A stretch of 64,000 nucleotides of DNA from an uncultured Clostridia bacterium (GTDB taxonomy: Bacteria; Bacillota; Clostridia; TANB77; CAG-508), in NCBI GenBank assembly GCA_949482135.1, contig CASYFC010000001.1:1-64000 (forward strand). Direction: 5' to 3'. A program made the translations under genes and the position numbers. Positions 25,565 to 34,863 of this stretch are shown one piece after another (positions within the stretch are counted from its first letter, which is position 1; the number at the start of each line of letters is the position of its first letter). Below the pieces are notes generated by a model. That model saw only the letters and a program-made list of their open reading frames with translations, ran no database searches and was not told the origin of the DNA.

Positions 25565-28273
25565 ATGAAAAGACTAAAGAAAATTTCAGGAGCAATTCTA
25601 GCTCTTATGATTATCATTTTCTGCATTGCTAATTCAGCATTTGCAGAAGAAATAGATTATTTAATGGAAGCTTTATCTGATGAAGCTATAGAATTTAGTG
25701 ATGAATATCAAGATTGGCTACAATTATCAGATGAGGAAAAATTAAAAGGTATTCAGCCAACTACGTTTGTAATTCCAAAAACTAAAGCTGAAAATACAAA
25801 TCCAATTAATATTATAGATACATTAGCTGCAACTTATGAAACTAAATTTGATTTAAGAGACATTATTAAAAATAATGTTTCTATTAAGAATCAAGAACAA
25901 ACAAATAGTTGTTGGGCTTTTGCAAGTTTAGCTTCATTAGAATCTAACTTGGCTATGAGAGATTATAAAAATGACAAAAATACTTCAAAAATATATGATT
26001 TTTCAGAAAGACATATGGAATATACAACAAGTAGAACATTTTTAAATAACAAAATAAATGATAATGGATTTAGTAGAGAAGTTGGAAATGGTGGAAATGG
26101 GCTTGTGGCTACAGCTTATTTGACAAATGGAAGTGGAGCGATACTAGAATCAGATATGCCATTTCAAAATAACGAAAATAAGATTGATATAAGCGAGATT
26201 GAAAATAAAACTGTACAAACAGAAATTTATGATACAGTAATGTTTCCTCTATATATTGGAACAGATGATACACAAGAATTAAGAAATGCAATGAAAAAAC
26301 ATATAAAAAATTATGGTGCAATTATGGCAAGTATTCATGGTGCATCTTTAGAGTCTGATTATTATAATAATGATACAGGAGCTATATATTGTGATGATTT
26401 AGATAAATGTCCATCAAATCATGGTATAGTAATAATTGGTTGGGATGACAATTATGCAATAGAAAACTTTAATGAAGCACACAGACCAAGAGAAAAAGGT
26501 GCATGGATAATAAAAAATTCTTGGGGAGAAAGACAAGAAACAACTCTTGAAGAGATGAAAGAATCTCTTTTTAAAGCTTTTGAAGAAGAATTCAAAGAAA
26601 AAGATATAAATTCTGCTAAAGAAATACCAGATGAATTTGCTAAAGAATTGATTTTAGGATTAGGATTTAAAATTGATGGAAATACTGTTTATTTAGTAAC
26701 AGGTGATAATGGCTATATGTATATTTCATATAACGATGTTAGAATATATACTAATTTATATGGAGTAATAAATTCAGATGATAAAGTAAGCTATGATAAT
26801 CTTTATCAATATGATTTTTACGGATTAGATTCAGCACTTCCATTTTCTGTATCAAATATATATCTTGCTACTGTATTTGATAAAAAGACAAATGAAAAAG
26901 AATTATTAAATCAAGTTTCTATTTTTGCAACAGAAACATACACTTGTAAAGTATATGTAAATCCAAATGGAGAAAGTAAAGCAAAAAAAGATTTTGTTCC
27001 AGTTCAATTAAAAGCGGGTGAATCAGAAACATTTGAAGCTGGATATCATACATTAGAATTCTTAAATCCAGTTGAAATAAAAAGTGATAAATTTGTTGTA
27101 CTTATTGAGGTTCAAGGAACAAGAGATCGTCAAATAACAGTTGGCGCTGAGCAAAAGATGGATAAGGGATTTTTTGCAAATGTTAAAACAGAAGAAGGAA
27201 AATGTTTCTTTTCAGTGGGTAGCGATTTTGAAAAAAATAACTGGTTAGATTTCGGAAAATTAAATAGTGTTAAATCAAATTATCCAAATACAGATTTAAC
27301 AATTAAAGCTTTTACTGTTGAAGAGGAAGAAAATGCAATATTAAAAAGTATTGAAATAACTAAAGAACCTAATAAAACATCATATGTAGCAGGAGAAGAT
27401 TTTGACAAAACTGGAATGGTAATTACAGCTACTTATAGTAATGGAGAAACTAAAGAGGTATCGGATTATACAATACAAAATGGAACTAAATTAACTGCAG
27501 GACAATCTACAGTAATAATTAAATATAATGATATGATTGCAGAACAAAGAATAACAGTTACAGAAAAAAATCTTCCAGATGATAATCCTCCTGAAGAGTC
27601 TAAAGCAGAATCTTCAAGTCTTTTAGGTCTAGTAGTATCAGTAAAAAACTTAAGAGGATATAAATTTACAGATAAATCAAAACAAGCATATATTACTATG
27701 GATATGATTATAACTAATATTCAAAGAGCAACTAAAAATGATAGTGTAGAATATTATTATTACTTATCTTCATCACAAGGAGAATCCAATATTAAAAATT
27801 GGGTTAAAGTAAAAGAGAATCAAACAGCAACAGATAGAATATCATTTGGAGTAGATACAAGAGATATATCTAATTATTCTGAAGTTGCAAATTCTCAAAA
27901 CTTATATTTATATATAAAAGAAGTTGCTAAAAAAGGTAGTGATGAAGCAACAAATATATCTTCTGGCATACTAGTAAGATATTCTGGGGAAACAGAGATT
28001 TATATTGATGGTGTGAAACAAAACGGAAATAATAACAACAATAACAACCATAATAACAATAATAATAATAATAATGGCGACAATAATAAAAATACTATTA
28101 TAAAGAAAAATACAACAAATACACAAGGATATATAAATACTGTAAGTAAAGATAATACGACAGCTAATAAAATTTTACCTAAAACAGGTGCAACATTCTT
28201 ATTCATTACAATACTTACAATTACAGTGCTTGGAATTTATATGTATGTGAAATATGAAAGAATAGATAAATAA
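25565..28273 (+). CDS. Cell-wall-anchored papain-like (C1A) cysteine protease with LPKTG sorting signal
   Basis: A 902-residue secreted protein. A signal peptide ends near residue 28 (NSAFAEE). A C1 peptidase domain follows: FDLRD, then NSCWAFASL with catalytic Cys116, NHGIVIIGWDD with His286, and IKNSWGE with Asn318. The next 270 residues look like the lectin-like domain found after such peptidases. A bacterial Ig-like domain (about 594-668, ITKEPNKTSYVAGEDFDKTG) and a second beta domain follow, then an Asn-rich linker, and at the end LPKTG (871-875), a hydrophobic helix and a short basic tail. The sortase at 2472-3074 is a likely processing enzyme. Targets are unknown; host or dietary protein is possible. 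It sits between tig and clpP with its own signals. Confidence 0.93.
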   Translation: MKRLKKISGAILALMIIIFCIANSAFAEEIDYLMEALSDEAIEFSDEYQDWLQLSDEEKLKGIQPTTFVIPKTKAENTNPINIIDTLAATYETKFDLRDIIKNNVSIKNQEQTNSCWAFASLASLESNLAMRDYKNDKNTSKIYDFSERHMEYTTSRTFLNNKINDNGFSREVGNGGNGLVATAYLTNGSGAILESDMPFQNNENKIDISEIENKTVQTEIYDTVMFPLYIGTDDTQELRNAMKKHIKNYGAIMASIHGASLESDYYNNDTGAIYCDDLDKCPSNHGIVIIGWDDNYAIENFNEAHRPREKGAWIIKNSWGERQETTLEEMKESLFKAFEEEFKEKDINSAKEIPDEFAKELILGLGFKIDGNTVYLVTGDNGYMYISYNDVRIYTNLYGVINSDDKVSYDNLYQYDFYGLDSALPFSVSNIYLATVFDKKTNEKELLNQVSIFATETYTCKVYVNPNGESKAKKDFVPVQLKAGESETFEAGYHTLEFLNPVEIKSDKFVVLIEVQGTRDRQITVGAEQKMDKGFFANVKTEEGKCFFSVGSDFEKNNWLDFGKLNSVKSNYPNTDLTIKAFTVEEEENAILKSIEITKEPNKTSYVAGEDFDKTGMVITATYSNGETKEVSDYTIQNGTKLTAGQSTVIIKYNDMIAEQRITVTEKNLPDDNPPEESKAESSSLLGLVVSVKNLRGYKFTDKSKQAYITMDMIITNIQRATKNDSVEYYYYLSSSQGESNIKNWVKVKENQTATDRISFGVDTRDISNYSEVANSQNLYLYIKEVAKKGSDEATNISSGILVRYSGETEIYIDGVKQNGNNNNNNNHNNNNNNNNGDNNKNTIIKKNTTNTQGYINTVSKDNTTANKILPKTGATFLFITILTITVLGIYMYVKYERIDK

Positions 28274-28291
28274 AAGTCGATTTATGAAATT

Positions 28292-28340
28292 TAAAAGATA
28301 TATTTTTTCAAACAAATGTATTGAAAAAATATATCTTTTA
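28292..28340 (+). terminator. Perfect 20-bp inverted repeat; terminator that includes the clpP -35 box
   Basis: 28292-28311 and 28321-28340 are perfect complements around a 9-base loop. The right arm starts with TTGAAA, the -35 hexamer proposed for clpP, so termination and clpP initiation share sequence. Confidence 0.8.
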
Positions 28341-28349
28341 GTATATAGT
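28321..28349 (+). promoter_or_regulatory. Putative promoter of clpP-clpX
   Basis: TTGAAA (28321-28326), a 17-base spacer and TATAGT (28344-28349). No CtsR-type heptad repeat was seen. Confidence 0.55.
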
Positions 28350-28392
28350 AAGTGAAGTATTATAAAATTATACAAGAGAAAGGAAGAATAAA

Positions 28393-28995
28393 ATGATTGA
28401 AAATAGTTTAGTACCTTATGTAATTGAACAAACAAGTAGAGGAGAAAGATCTTACGATATTTTTTCAAGATTATTAAAGGATAGAATTATATTTTTAGCA
28501 GAAGATGTAAATGCTACATCAGCTAGTTTAGTAGTTGCACAACTTTTATTTTTAGAGTCAGAGGATCCAGATAAAGAAATAAATCTATATATCAATAGTC
28601 CAGGAGGATCTATAACAGATGGAATGGCTATTGTAGATACTATAAATTATATTAAATGTCCAGTATCAACAATTTGTGTTGGTATGGCTGCTAGTATGGG
28701 AGCTGTGCTTCTTGCTTCAGGAGCTAAAGGAAAAAGATATGCTACTCCTAATGCTGAAATTTTAATTCATCAACCATTAATTGGCGGTGGAGGACTTTCA
28801 GGACAAACAACTGAAATAAAAATTCACGCAGATCATATGGTTAGAACTAGAGAAAAATTAAATAAATTGTTAAGTGAAAGAACAGGCCAAAGTCTAGAAA
28901 CAATTGAAAAAGATACAGAAAGAGATAATTACATGACAGCTCAACAAGCTTTAGAATATGGCTTAATTGATGGAATATTAGATAAAAGAAATTAA
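28393..28995 (+). CDS. clpP: ATP-dependent Clp protease proteolytic subunit
   Basis: Serine protease forming the two-ring Clp chamber. The 200-residue protein has the N-terminal [33 protein letters not shown], the nucleophile Ser101 in GMAASMGA, His126 in LIHQPL, and an Asp near residue 175 in the family's helix. AAAGGAAG precedes ATG 28393. clpX follows after 45 bases, so the two form an operon that would also degrade SsrA-tagged products from the SmpB/tmRNA system. Confidence 0.98.
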   Translation: MIENSLVPYVIEQTSRGERSYDIFSRLLKDRIIFLAEDVNATSASLVVAQLLFLESEDPDKEINLYINSPGGSITDGMAIVDTINYIKCPVSTICVGMAASMGAVLLASGAKGKRYATPNAEILIHQPLIGGGGLSGQTTEIKIHADHMVRTREKLNKLLSERTGQSLETIEKDTERDNYMTAQQALEYGLIDGILDKRN

Positions 28996-29040
28996 TACAT
29001 TATAATATTCATAAAATTTAATTTTTGAGAGGAAATTTAA

Positions 29041-30345
29041 ATGTCTAATAATAAAAATCAAGATAATAGTAGAATAGTAAAATGTTCTTTTTGTGGAAAG
29101 CCACAAGAAGTTGTAAAAAAAATAATTGCAGGACCAGGAGTATATATTTGTGATGAATGTATTGCCCTTTGCCAAGATATTATTGATGAAGAAGTTTTTG
29201 AAACAGAAGAAGTGGTAGAGCAAGTAGAAATGCTTACTCCAGCTGAAATAAAGAAAACTCTTGATGATTATGTAATTGGTCAAGAAGAAGCTAAAAGAAC
29301 TTTATCTGTTGCAGTATACAATCATTATAAAAGGATAAATAATTTAGAAGCGCTAGATGGTATTGAGATACAAAAAAGTAATATTTTGTTATTAGGTCCA
29401 ACAGGATGTGGAAAAACATTACTTGCACAAACTTTAGCTAAAATATTGGACGTTCCATTTGCTATTGCAGATGCAACAACTTTAACAGAAGCTGGATATG
29501 TTGGTGAAGATGTTGAAAATATTCTTTTAAAATTAATTCAAGCAGCAGATTATGATGTAGATAAAGCTCAAAAAGGTATTATTTATATAGATGAAATTGA
29601 TAAAATTACAAGAAAATCAGAAAACCCATCTATTACAAGGGATGTTAGTGGTGAAGGTGTACAACAAGCTTTATTAAAAATAGTAGAAGGTACAGTTGCA
29701 TCAGTTCCACCTCAAGGTGGTAGAAAACATCCACACCAAGAGTTTATTCAAATAGATACATCAAATATATTATTTATATGTGGTGGAGCATTTGAAGGAT
29801 TAGAAAACATTATAAAAGATAGAACTGGTAAAAAATCAATGGGGTTCGGAGCTGAAATTCAAAGTAAAAAAGAAATTAATAAAACAGAAATATTTAAACA
29901 ATTATTACCACAGGATTTATTAAAATTTGGATTAATTCCAGAATTTGTTGGAAGATTACCGATAGTTGCAACATTAGAAGGATTAACAAGAGAGGCCTTA
30001 ATAGATATTGTTACAAAGCCAAAAAATGCTTTAGTAAAACAATATAAAAAGTTAGTGGAATTAGATGGAGTTGAGCTAGAATTTAAGCAAGACGCATTAG
30101 AAGCAATCGTAGATAAAGCGCTTGAAAGAAATACAGGTGCCAGAGGTCTTAGATCTATTATTGAAGAAATCATGAGAGATATAATGTATGATATACCTTC
30201 AAATGAAAAAATAGCAAAATGTATCATAACAAAAGAGACTGTAAATAATAAATCAGAACCAGAACTTGTTATTGATGAAAATAAAAAACGTGAAGTTCCA
30301 AAGCAAGTAAAAAAAGTTAAAAGAGAAAAACAAGAAACTGCATAA
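29041..30345 (+). CDS. clpX: ATP-dependent Clp protease ATP-binding subunit ClpX
   Basis: AAA+ unfoldase feeding ClpP. The 434-residue protein has an N-terminal zinc domain ([11 protein letters not shown] then [10 protein letters not shown]), Walker [12 protein letters not shown], Walker [11 protein letters not shown], the pore loop GYVGEDVE, sensor [10 protein letters not shown]-like segment ([12 protein letters not shown]) and the IGF-type ClpP loop variant around SMGFGAEI. The C-terminus is Lys-rich. A ribosome binding site GAGAGGAAA precedes ATG 29041. Operon with clpP; terminator downstream. Confidence 0.98.
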   Translation: MSNNKNQDNSRIVKCSFCGKPQEVVKKIIAGPGVYICDECIALCQDIIDEEVFETEEVVEQVEMLTPAEIKKTLDDYVIGQEEAKRTLSVAVYNHYKRINNLEALDGIEIQKSNILLLGPTGCGKTLLAQTLAKILDVPFAIADATTLTEAGYVGEDVENILLKLIQAADYDVDKAQKGIIYIDEIDKITRKSENPSITRDVSGEGVQQALLKIVEGTVASVPPQGGRKHPHQEFIQIDTSNILFICGGAFEGLENIIKDRTGKKSMGFGAEIQSKKEINKTEIFKQLLPQDLLKFGLIPEFVGRLPIVATLEGLTREALIDIVTKPKNALVKQYKKLVELDGVELEFKQDALEAIVDKALERNTGARGLRSIIEEIMRDIMYDIPSNEKIAKCIITKETVNNKSEPELVIDENKKREVPKQVKKVKREKQETA

Positions 30346-30350
30346 ATATA

Positions 30351-30386
30351 AAAAGATCAAAAGTTTATAAAATTTTTGATCTTTTT
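30351..30386 (+). terminator. Terminator of clpPX
   Basis: AAAAGATCAAAA pairs with TTTTGATCTTTT, followed by T. Confidence 0.88.
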
Positions 30387-30522
30387 ATGTCTGTTTTTGT
30401 TAGAAAAGCTGAAAAATAAATGTTTTTTATTCATTGTTTAGACATATTTTGAACACAAACCTATAGTATAATACTCAAATAACAACATTACAAGCGATGT
30501 ATTTTGAAGGAGTGAACTAAAA

Positions 30523-30753
30523 GTGAAGAAAATCAGAATGAAGCTTCAAAAGTTCAAGAAGGCTTGCCGGAAAGCTTGGAACATGGTTAGATGTAACTTC
30601 TGGAAATTAGTGCTCAAATATGAGAAGAAGAAAGGATTGGCCAAGAGGTGCTATTTCTGCGAAGAAAAACTCTTTTGTGAGTACTGTGGTGGATATTGCC
30701 AAAACACCATTTTTAATGCCCAGCGTTGCCCTGACCGTCACAGCACACGGTAA
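30523..30753 (+). CDS. Small basic Cys-rich protein, foreign codon use
   Basis: A 76-residue frame from GTG 30523 (GAAGGAG upstream). The N-terminal half is strongly basic (KKIRMKLQKFKKACRKA), the C-terminal half has CYFCEEKLFCEYCGGYC, two or three CxxC pairs that suggest a zinc site. I do not recognise a family. Base composition is clearly less AT-rich than the neighbours, and codon 16 is CGG in frame; skipping its C would end the frame after 13 codons, so here CGG must be Arg. A perfect GC-rich terminator follows at once. Probably an acquired single-gene unit. Confidence 0.55.
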   Translation: MKKIRMKLQKFKKACRKAWNMVRCNFWKLVLKYEKKKGLAKRCYFCEEKLFCEYCGGYCQNTIFNAQRCPDRHSTR

Positions 30754-30760
30754 AATGAAA

Positions 30761-30807
30761 CTGGAGTGTCTCGCATATTCTAAAGCGAGGCACTCCGGTG
30801 TTTTTTT
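30761..30807 (+). terminator. GC-rich terminator after the small Cys-rich gene
   Basis: GGAGTGTCTCGC (30763-30774) pairs with GCGAGGCACTCC (30785-30796) with one mismatch; seven T follow. Confidence 0.92.
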
Positions 30808-31699
30808 ATTTTATTTCTAAAATATAATTTATATCTTTTGGTAAACAAATTTTGAATTCTAGATTTTTATTTATTATAGGATGGATAAAACTAATTTTGT
30901 ATGAGTGTAAAGCTTGTCTAGAAATTAAATTTGAATTATTTCCATATAAAGAGTCACCCAATATGGGATGATTAATATATTTTGAATGAACTCTAATTTG
31001 ATGAGTTCTGCCAGTTTCTAATTTGAATTTTACTAAAGATAATTTTTTTCCTTTAGCAGAGAAATTTTTTATTAATTCAAAATGAGTTATTGATATATCT
31101 CCATTTGAATTTATTTCTCTTTCTATAATAGAACCTTCTTTTCTAGATATAGATGCGTTTATTGTTCCAGAAGATGTTTCTAAAAAACCTTCTAAAATTG
31201 CAAAATATTCTTTTAAAAACTTTTTTGATTTCATTTGTTTAATTAAACATTCTTGAATATATTCATTTTTGGCAAAAACAACAATGCCTGAAGTATCTTT
31301 ATCTAATCGATTTACAGGTCTAATTTTCTTTTTTATATTTTTCTCTTGAAAATAATAGGCTAATCCATTTGAAAGACTATTGTCAAAATGAAGAATAGAA
31401 GGATGAACAGGTATTCCAGCAGGTTTGTTTATTATAATCAAACTATCATCTTCAAATATAATATCAAGATTCATTTTGGTAGGAACAATATTATCAAAAT
31501 TTTCTTCAAAGTCTAAATCAACTTCAACTAAATCTCCTATATGGATAAGTTTTGTAACATATTCAGGTACACTGTTTAAGTATATATGTTGATTCTTTTT
31601 AAGTTTTATTAATAGTTTATCTGAGATTCCAAAATGAGATTTTAAAACATCTTTTATGTTAATATATTCATTATTGATAACTTTATATTTTAATTTCAT
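30806..31699 (-). CDS. RluA-family RNA pseudouridine synthase
   Basis: Isomerises uridine to pseudouridine in rRNA. The 297-residue protein has an N-terminal S4-like RNA-binding part (residues 10-75, IKDVLKSHFGISDKLLIKLK), then the catalytic domain with IINKPAGIPVHPS, the catalytic Asp in RPVNRLDKDTSGIVVFAK, and LETGRTHQIRVH. The start at ATG 31699 has GAGGAG at the right distance. The RluA, RluC and RluD specificities cannot be separated by eye. It is convergent with the preceding foreign gene. Confidence 0.94.
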   Translation of the reverse strand: MKLKYKVINNEYINIKDVLKSHFGISDKLLIKLKKNQHIYLNSVPEYVTKLIHIGDLVEVDLDFEENFDNIVPTKMNLDIIFEDDSLIIINKPAGIPVHPSILHFDNSLSNGLAYYFQEKNIKKKIRPVNRLDKDTSGIVVFAKNEYIQECLIKQMKSKKFLKEYFAILEGFLETSSGTINASISRKEGSIIEREINSNGDISITHFELIKNFSAKGKKLSLVKFKLETGRTHQIRVHSKYINHPILGDSLYGNNSNLISRQALHSYKISFIHPIINKNLEFKICLPKDINYILEIK

Positions 31700-31897
31700 A
31701 ATACTCCTCAAAATAGATTATCTAAATATTGTTTAATTAATAATATACCAAAATAAGTTAATTATCAATAGACTATTTTTAAACTATTTTTGTATACTTT
31801 TTTTAACAATAATGTTATAATGAAATCTATAATTAGTAATAAATTATAGATGAAAAAAGAATATGAATGAATTAAATATAAAAAGGAGGTGGGAGAA

Positions 31898-32218
31898 ATG
31901 AATTTCTTATTAACATTATTAATTGGAATAGTTGCAGGAGTAATAGATGTATTACCAATGATTAAAATGAAAGTTGATAAATATTCTTGTATATCAGCAT
32001 TTGTATACTATATAATAATTCCTTTTGTTATCTTTGGACTAAATTGGTTTGGAGATTTATGGTGGATAAGAGGTGGAGTTGTTGCAATTCTTATGGCAAT
32101 TCCAGTTATCATTTTAGTAGCTAAAGAAGATAAAAAAAGTCCAATAGCAATGACAATAATGTCTATTGTTTTAGGAAGTATTATTGGTGTATTAGGACAT
32201 TTTTTTAATCTAATGTAA
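31898..32218 (+). CDS. Small integral membrane protein (106 residues)
   Basis: ATG 31898 is used because AAGGAGGTGGGAG is correctly spaced to it, rather than the GTG nine bases earlier. Three or four membrane helices: about 3-22, 32-52, 57-77 and 83-104. The segment FLLTLLIGIVAGVIDVLPMI recurs in many clostridial small membrane proteins with no known role. No signal for a partner gene nearby. Confidence 0.7.
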   Translation: MNFLLTLLIGIVAGVIDVLPMIKMKVDKYSCISAFVYYIIIPFVIFGLNWFGDLWWIRGGVVAILMAIPVIILVAKEDKKSPIAMTIMSIVLGSIIGVLGHFFNLM

Positions 32219-32408
32219 TTTATAAATCACAATAAATAGGTCAAGTAATTAAGGCAAAAATTACTTGGCTTTTATAATATAATCGAAACAAATGCTATTA
32301 GTAAAAACTTAAAATTTGCTAATTACAAAGTTTGGTTCTGTTGGTGGACTTTTTAGATTTTATATGATAGAATGTGTTGTATTGAAAAAATACCAAAAGG
32401 AGAATGAT

Positions 32409-33665
32409 ATGAAAAAAGGAGATAGTAATTTAAAACTATATCCAAAGTATAGAAGATTATCAATGGATTTTCTTTTTTTCTATACAATTAATATTTTGTT
32501 TTTAACTCAAATAAAAAAAATAGATATGTCGGCAGTAGTTTTAGTAGATACTTTTTATGCATTATTTGTTGTTATATGGCAAATTCCAGCTTCATTTTTT
32601 GTGAGTAAAATTGGTATAAAAAGAGGAATGATTTTAGGAAATATTTGTAATACAGTATATTTAATAACTGTTATAAATAGTAAAAATTTAGTTCATTTAG
32701 TAATAGCGGAATTATTTTCATCGTTAGCATTTTCTTTAAAAGATATTTCAGAACCAGCAATGCTAAATGAATCGATTGATGCAACTAAAGTAGAAAAAAG
32801 TAAAATTTTTGCTAAAGTACAAGGAAAGGCAGTATCAGGGTATTACTTCTTAAGTGCCTTTTCGATGATAGTTTCAGGTTTCTTATTTGAAATAAATGGA
32901 TATATACCAATGTTTATTTCATTAGGAATCGTTATTACAACTTTAATAATGTCAACACAATTTAAAAATGTTACTTCTAAAAATGATTTTGAAGAAGAAG
33001 ACAATGTGGTTAATTTAAAAGAGGCAATTAAATTTTCTTTTAAATCACGTAGGTGTAGATGTTTATTGATGTTCTCTGCTATATTTTATGGAGTAGTAAC
33101 TGTTTTAGCTACATATGAGGTAAGCTTATTAGAGGATTTAAATATTTCATCTAGATATATAGGAATAATTTTTGCTATTTTAAATATAATTTCGGCAGTT
33201 GCTTCTAAAAATCAAAATATAATTCAAGAAAAATTTAAAAATAGAACACTAACATTTATAGGACTATCTCTAGTAGTTTCATGTGTTTTTTCAGGAGTAG
33301 TTTCAAAATTAAAAATGCCATTTATTATAATAATATCAACTATTTTAATTATGTATCTAGTTAAATATACAATGGTAGGATTATATAATGTTTTATTAAT
33401 AAAATATTTAAGTAATTTTACAAATAGTAAAATTGATACCAAAATTTTTGCAATAAATAGTTTTTGCAGTTCAATAATTGGAGTAATGTTTGGTGTATTT
33501 GCTTCTAAATTAGTAGAGAATTTTGTTACATCAACTGCTATGATAATATTTGGAACAGCTACTTTTATAATTATTAGTTCTGTATTAGTTTATATGAAAA
33601 ATAAAGTTGGTTTAGATCCAAAACAGTATTCAGAAACAGAACTTAAATATGATATGAAAGTATAA
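32409..33665 (+). CDS. Major facilitator superfamily transporter
   Basis: A 418-residue protein with about twelve membrane helices. ATG 32409 is preferred over any earlier start because AAAGGAG precedes it and the protein then begins with a cytoplasmic basic stretch (MKKGDSNLKLYPKYRR) before helix 1. The loop after helix 2 reads FFVSKIGIKRGMILGN, a variant of the GxxxDRxGRR motif of MFS proteins. A central loop (residues about 190-215) is acidic. Substrate unknown; homologues are often annotated as drug or macrolide efflux, not provable here. Confidence 0.85.
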   Translation: MKKGDSNLKLYPKYRRLSMDFLFFYTINILFLTQIKKIDMSAVVLVDTFYALFVVIWQIPASFFVSKIGIKRGMILGNICNTVYLITVINSKNLVHLVIAELFSSLAFSLKDISEPAMLNESIDATKVEKSKIFAKVQGKAVSGYYFLSAFSMIVSGFLFEINGYIPMFISLGIVITTLIMSTQFKNVTSKNDFEEEDNVVNLKEAIKFSFKSRRCRCLLMFSAIFYGVVTVLATYEVSLLEDLNISSRYIGIIFAILNIISAVASKNQNIIQEKFKNRTLTFIGLSLVVSCVFSGVVSKLKMPFIIIISTILIMYLVKYTMVGLYNVLLIKYLSNFTNSKIDTKIFAINSFCSSIIGVMFGVFASKLVENFVTSTAMIIFGTATFIIISSVLVYMKNKVGLDPKQYSETELKYDMKV

Positions 33666-33720
33666 TTTTTTTATAAATATTAACAATAAAGAAAACAAAA
33701 TTTAAACAGGAGTGATATAA

Positions 33721-34479
33721 ATGATTGATTTAGAAAAAGCAAAAAATGAATTTATTAATTATACGAATAATTATGATTCTAACAATCCACATATAGTTTC
33801 AAAAATAGGACATACATTTAGAGTAATGGAATGGAGCAGAAGAATAGCAGAAAGTTTAGATTTAAGCCAAGAAGACATAGAGCTTGCTTCTTTAATTGGA
33901 CTGTTACATGATTTAGCTAGATTTGAACAAAGAAGGTTATATAATACATTTGCAGATTGTAAAAGTATAGATCATGGTGATTTAGCTGTAACAATTTTAG
34001 AAGAAAATGAATATATTAGAAAATATATAGAAGATAATCAATTCGATGATATAATTAAATTGGCTGTAAAGAATCATAATAAATTTAAAATACAAGATGG
34101 ACTTGATGAAAGAACATTATTGCATTCAAAAATAGTAAGAGATGCAGATAAATTAGATATAATGTATGAGGGAGTTCATATATTTTATAATACACCCGAT
34201 GAAATTGAAAAGATAGAAAATTTGCCAATTGCACAAGAATATTATGAACAATTTATGCAAAATAAACAAATATTCAGAAAAAATGATCCAACTACTTTAG
34301 ATGGAATGATCTGTTTAATTTCTTTTATATTTGATTTAAATTTTGATTATTCAAAAAAGATTATTTTAAAAGAAAACTATATAAATGATATTTTAAATCG
34401 TTTTAATTTTAAAAATGAAAATACTAAAAAACAAATTAATGAAATTAGAAATATAGCTAATGAATATTTAAAAAAATAA
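33721..34479 (+). CDS. HD-domain phosphohydrolase
   Basis: Metal-dependent phosphohydrolase of the HD superfamily, 252 residues. His31 (IGHTFRVMEWS), the His63-Asp64 doublet (LLHDLARFE), and a later Asp in VRDADKLDIMYEG form the metal site. The gene starts at ATG 33721 after CAGGAGTG. Substrate cannot be told; the family includes nucleotidases and phosphodiesterases. Probably co-transcribed with the small gene that follows 70 bases later. Confidence 0.9.
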   Translation: MIDLEKAKNEFINYTNNYDSNNPHIVSKIGHTFRVMEWSRRIAESLDLSQEDIELASLIGLLHDLARFEQRRLYNTFADCKSIDHGDLAVTILEENEYIRKYIEDNQFDDIIKLAVKNHNKFKIQDGLDERTLLHSKIVRDADKLDIMYEGVHIFYNTPDEIEKIENLPIAQEYYEQFMQNKQIFRKNDPTTLDGMICLISFIFDLNFDYSKKIILKENYINDILNRFNFKNENTKKQINEIRNIANEYLKK

Positions 34480-34548
34480 GGCTACTTTAATACAGAAGAA
34501 CAATAAAACTACTAAAGATAGAAAAAATAAAAAGTAGGATGTGATTTT

Positions 34549-34800
34549 TTGGAAAAAAGATATAAAGAACCAAACAAACTAGAGATGGAAACAACTATAA
34601 ATGTTTTATATGAGGAAAATGTTATTTCTGTTTATACTAATAAACCTGACTTACAAAAACAATTATGTAAGTCAATTGGCGAACCAGAAAAAGAATTTGT
34701 AAAAGGGAAAACAATTTTAGCAAGCAGATGGATAATTCCATTAAGTGAAAAAAGCAAAATATCGAAAATGATGTTAAAAGCTAATATATTTCAGTTATAA
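34549..34800 (+). CDS. Conserved small protein of unknown function
   Basis: An 83-residue frame starting at TTG 34549 with AGGATGTG upstream. It has a mixed alpha/beta pattern, ending LASRWIIPLSEKSKISKMML. I do not recognise the family with certainty. Codon use is native. A GC-rich terminator follows. Confidence 0.55.
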   Translation: MEKRYKEPNKLEMETTINVLYEENVISVYTNKPDLQKQLCKSIGEPEKEFVKGKTILASRWIIPLSEKSKISKMMLKANIFQL

Positions 34801-34819
34801 TTTTTTATGAAATGAAAGA

Positions 34820-34858
34820 CTGGGCGGTAAGTATTATACTTTCCGCCCAGCTTTTTTT
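34820..34858. terminator. Terminator at the border of the second HIT gene
   Basis: CTGGGCGG (34820-34827) pairs with CCGCCCAG (34843-34850), then seven T. Its GC content is high for this genome, as for the terminator at 30761. Confidence 0.88.
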
Positions 34859-34863
34859 GATTT

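Noticed and set aside
28021-28090. Asn-repeat (AAT/AAC) tract as a microsatellite or CRISPR-like array
   Set aside because: It is an Asn-rich linker in the LPXTG protease, with irregular codons and no spacer structure.
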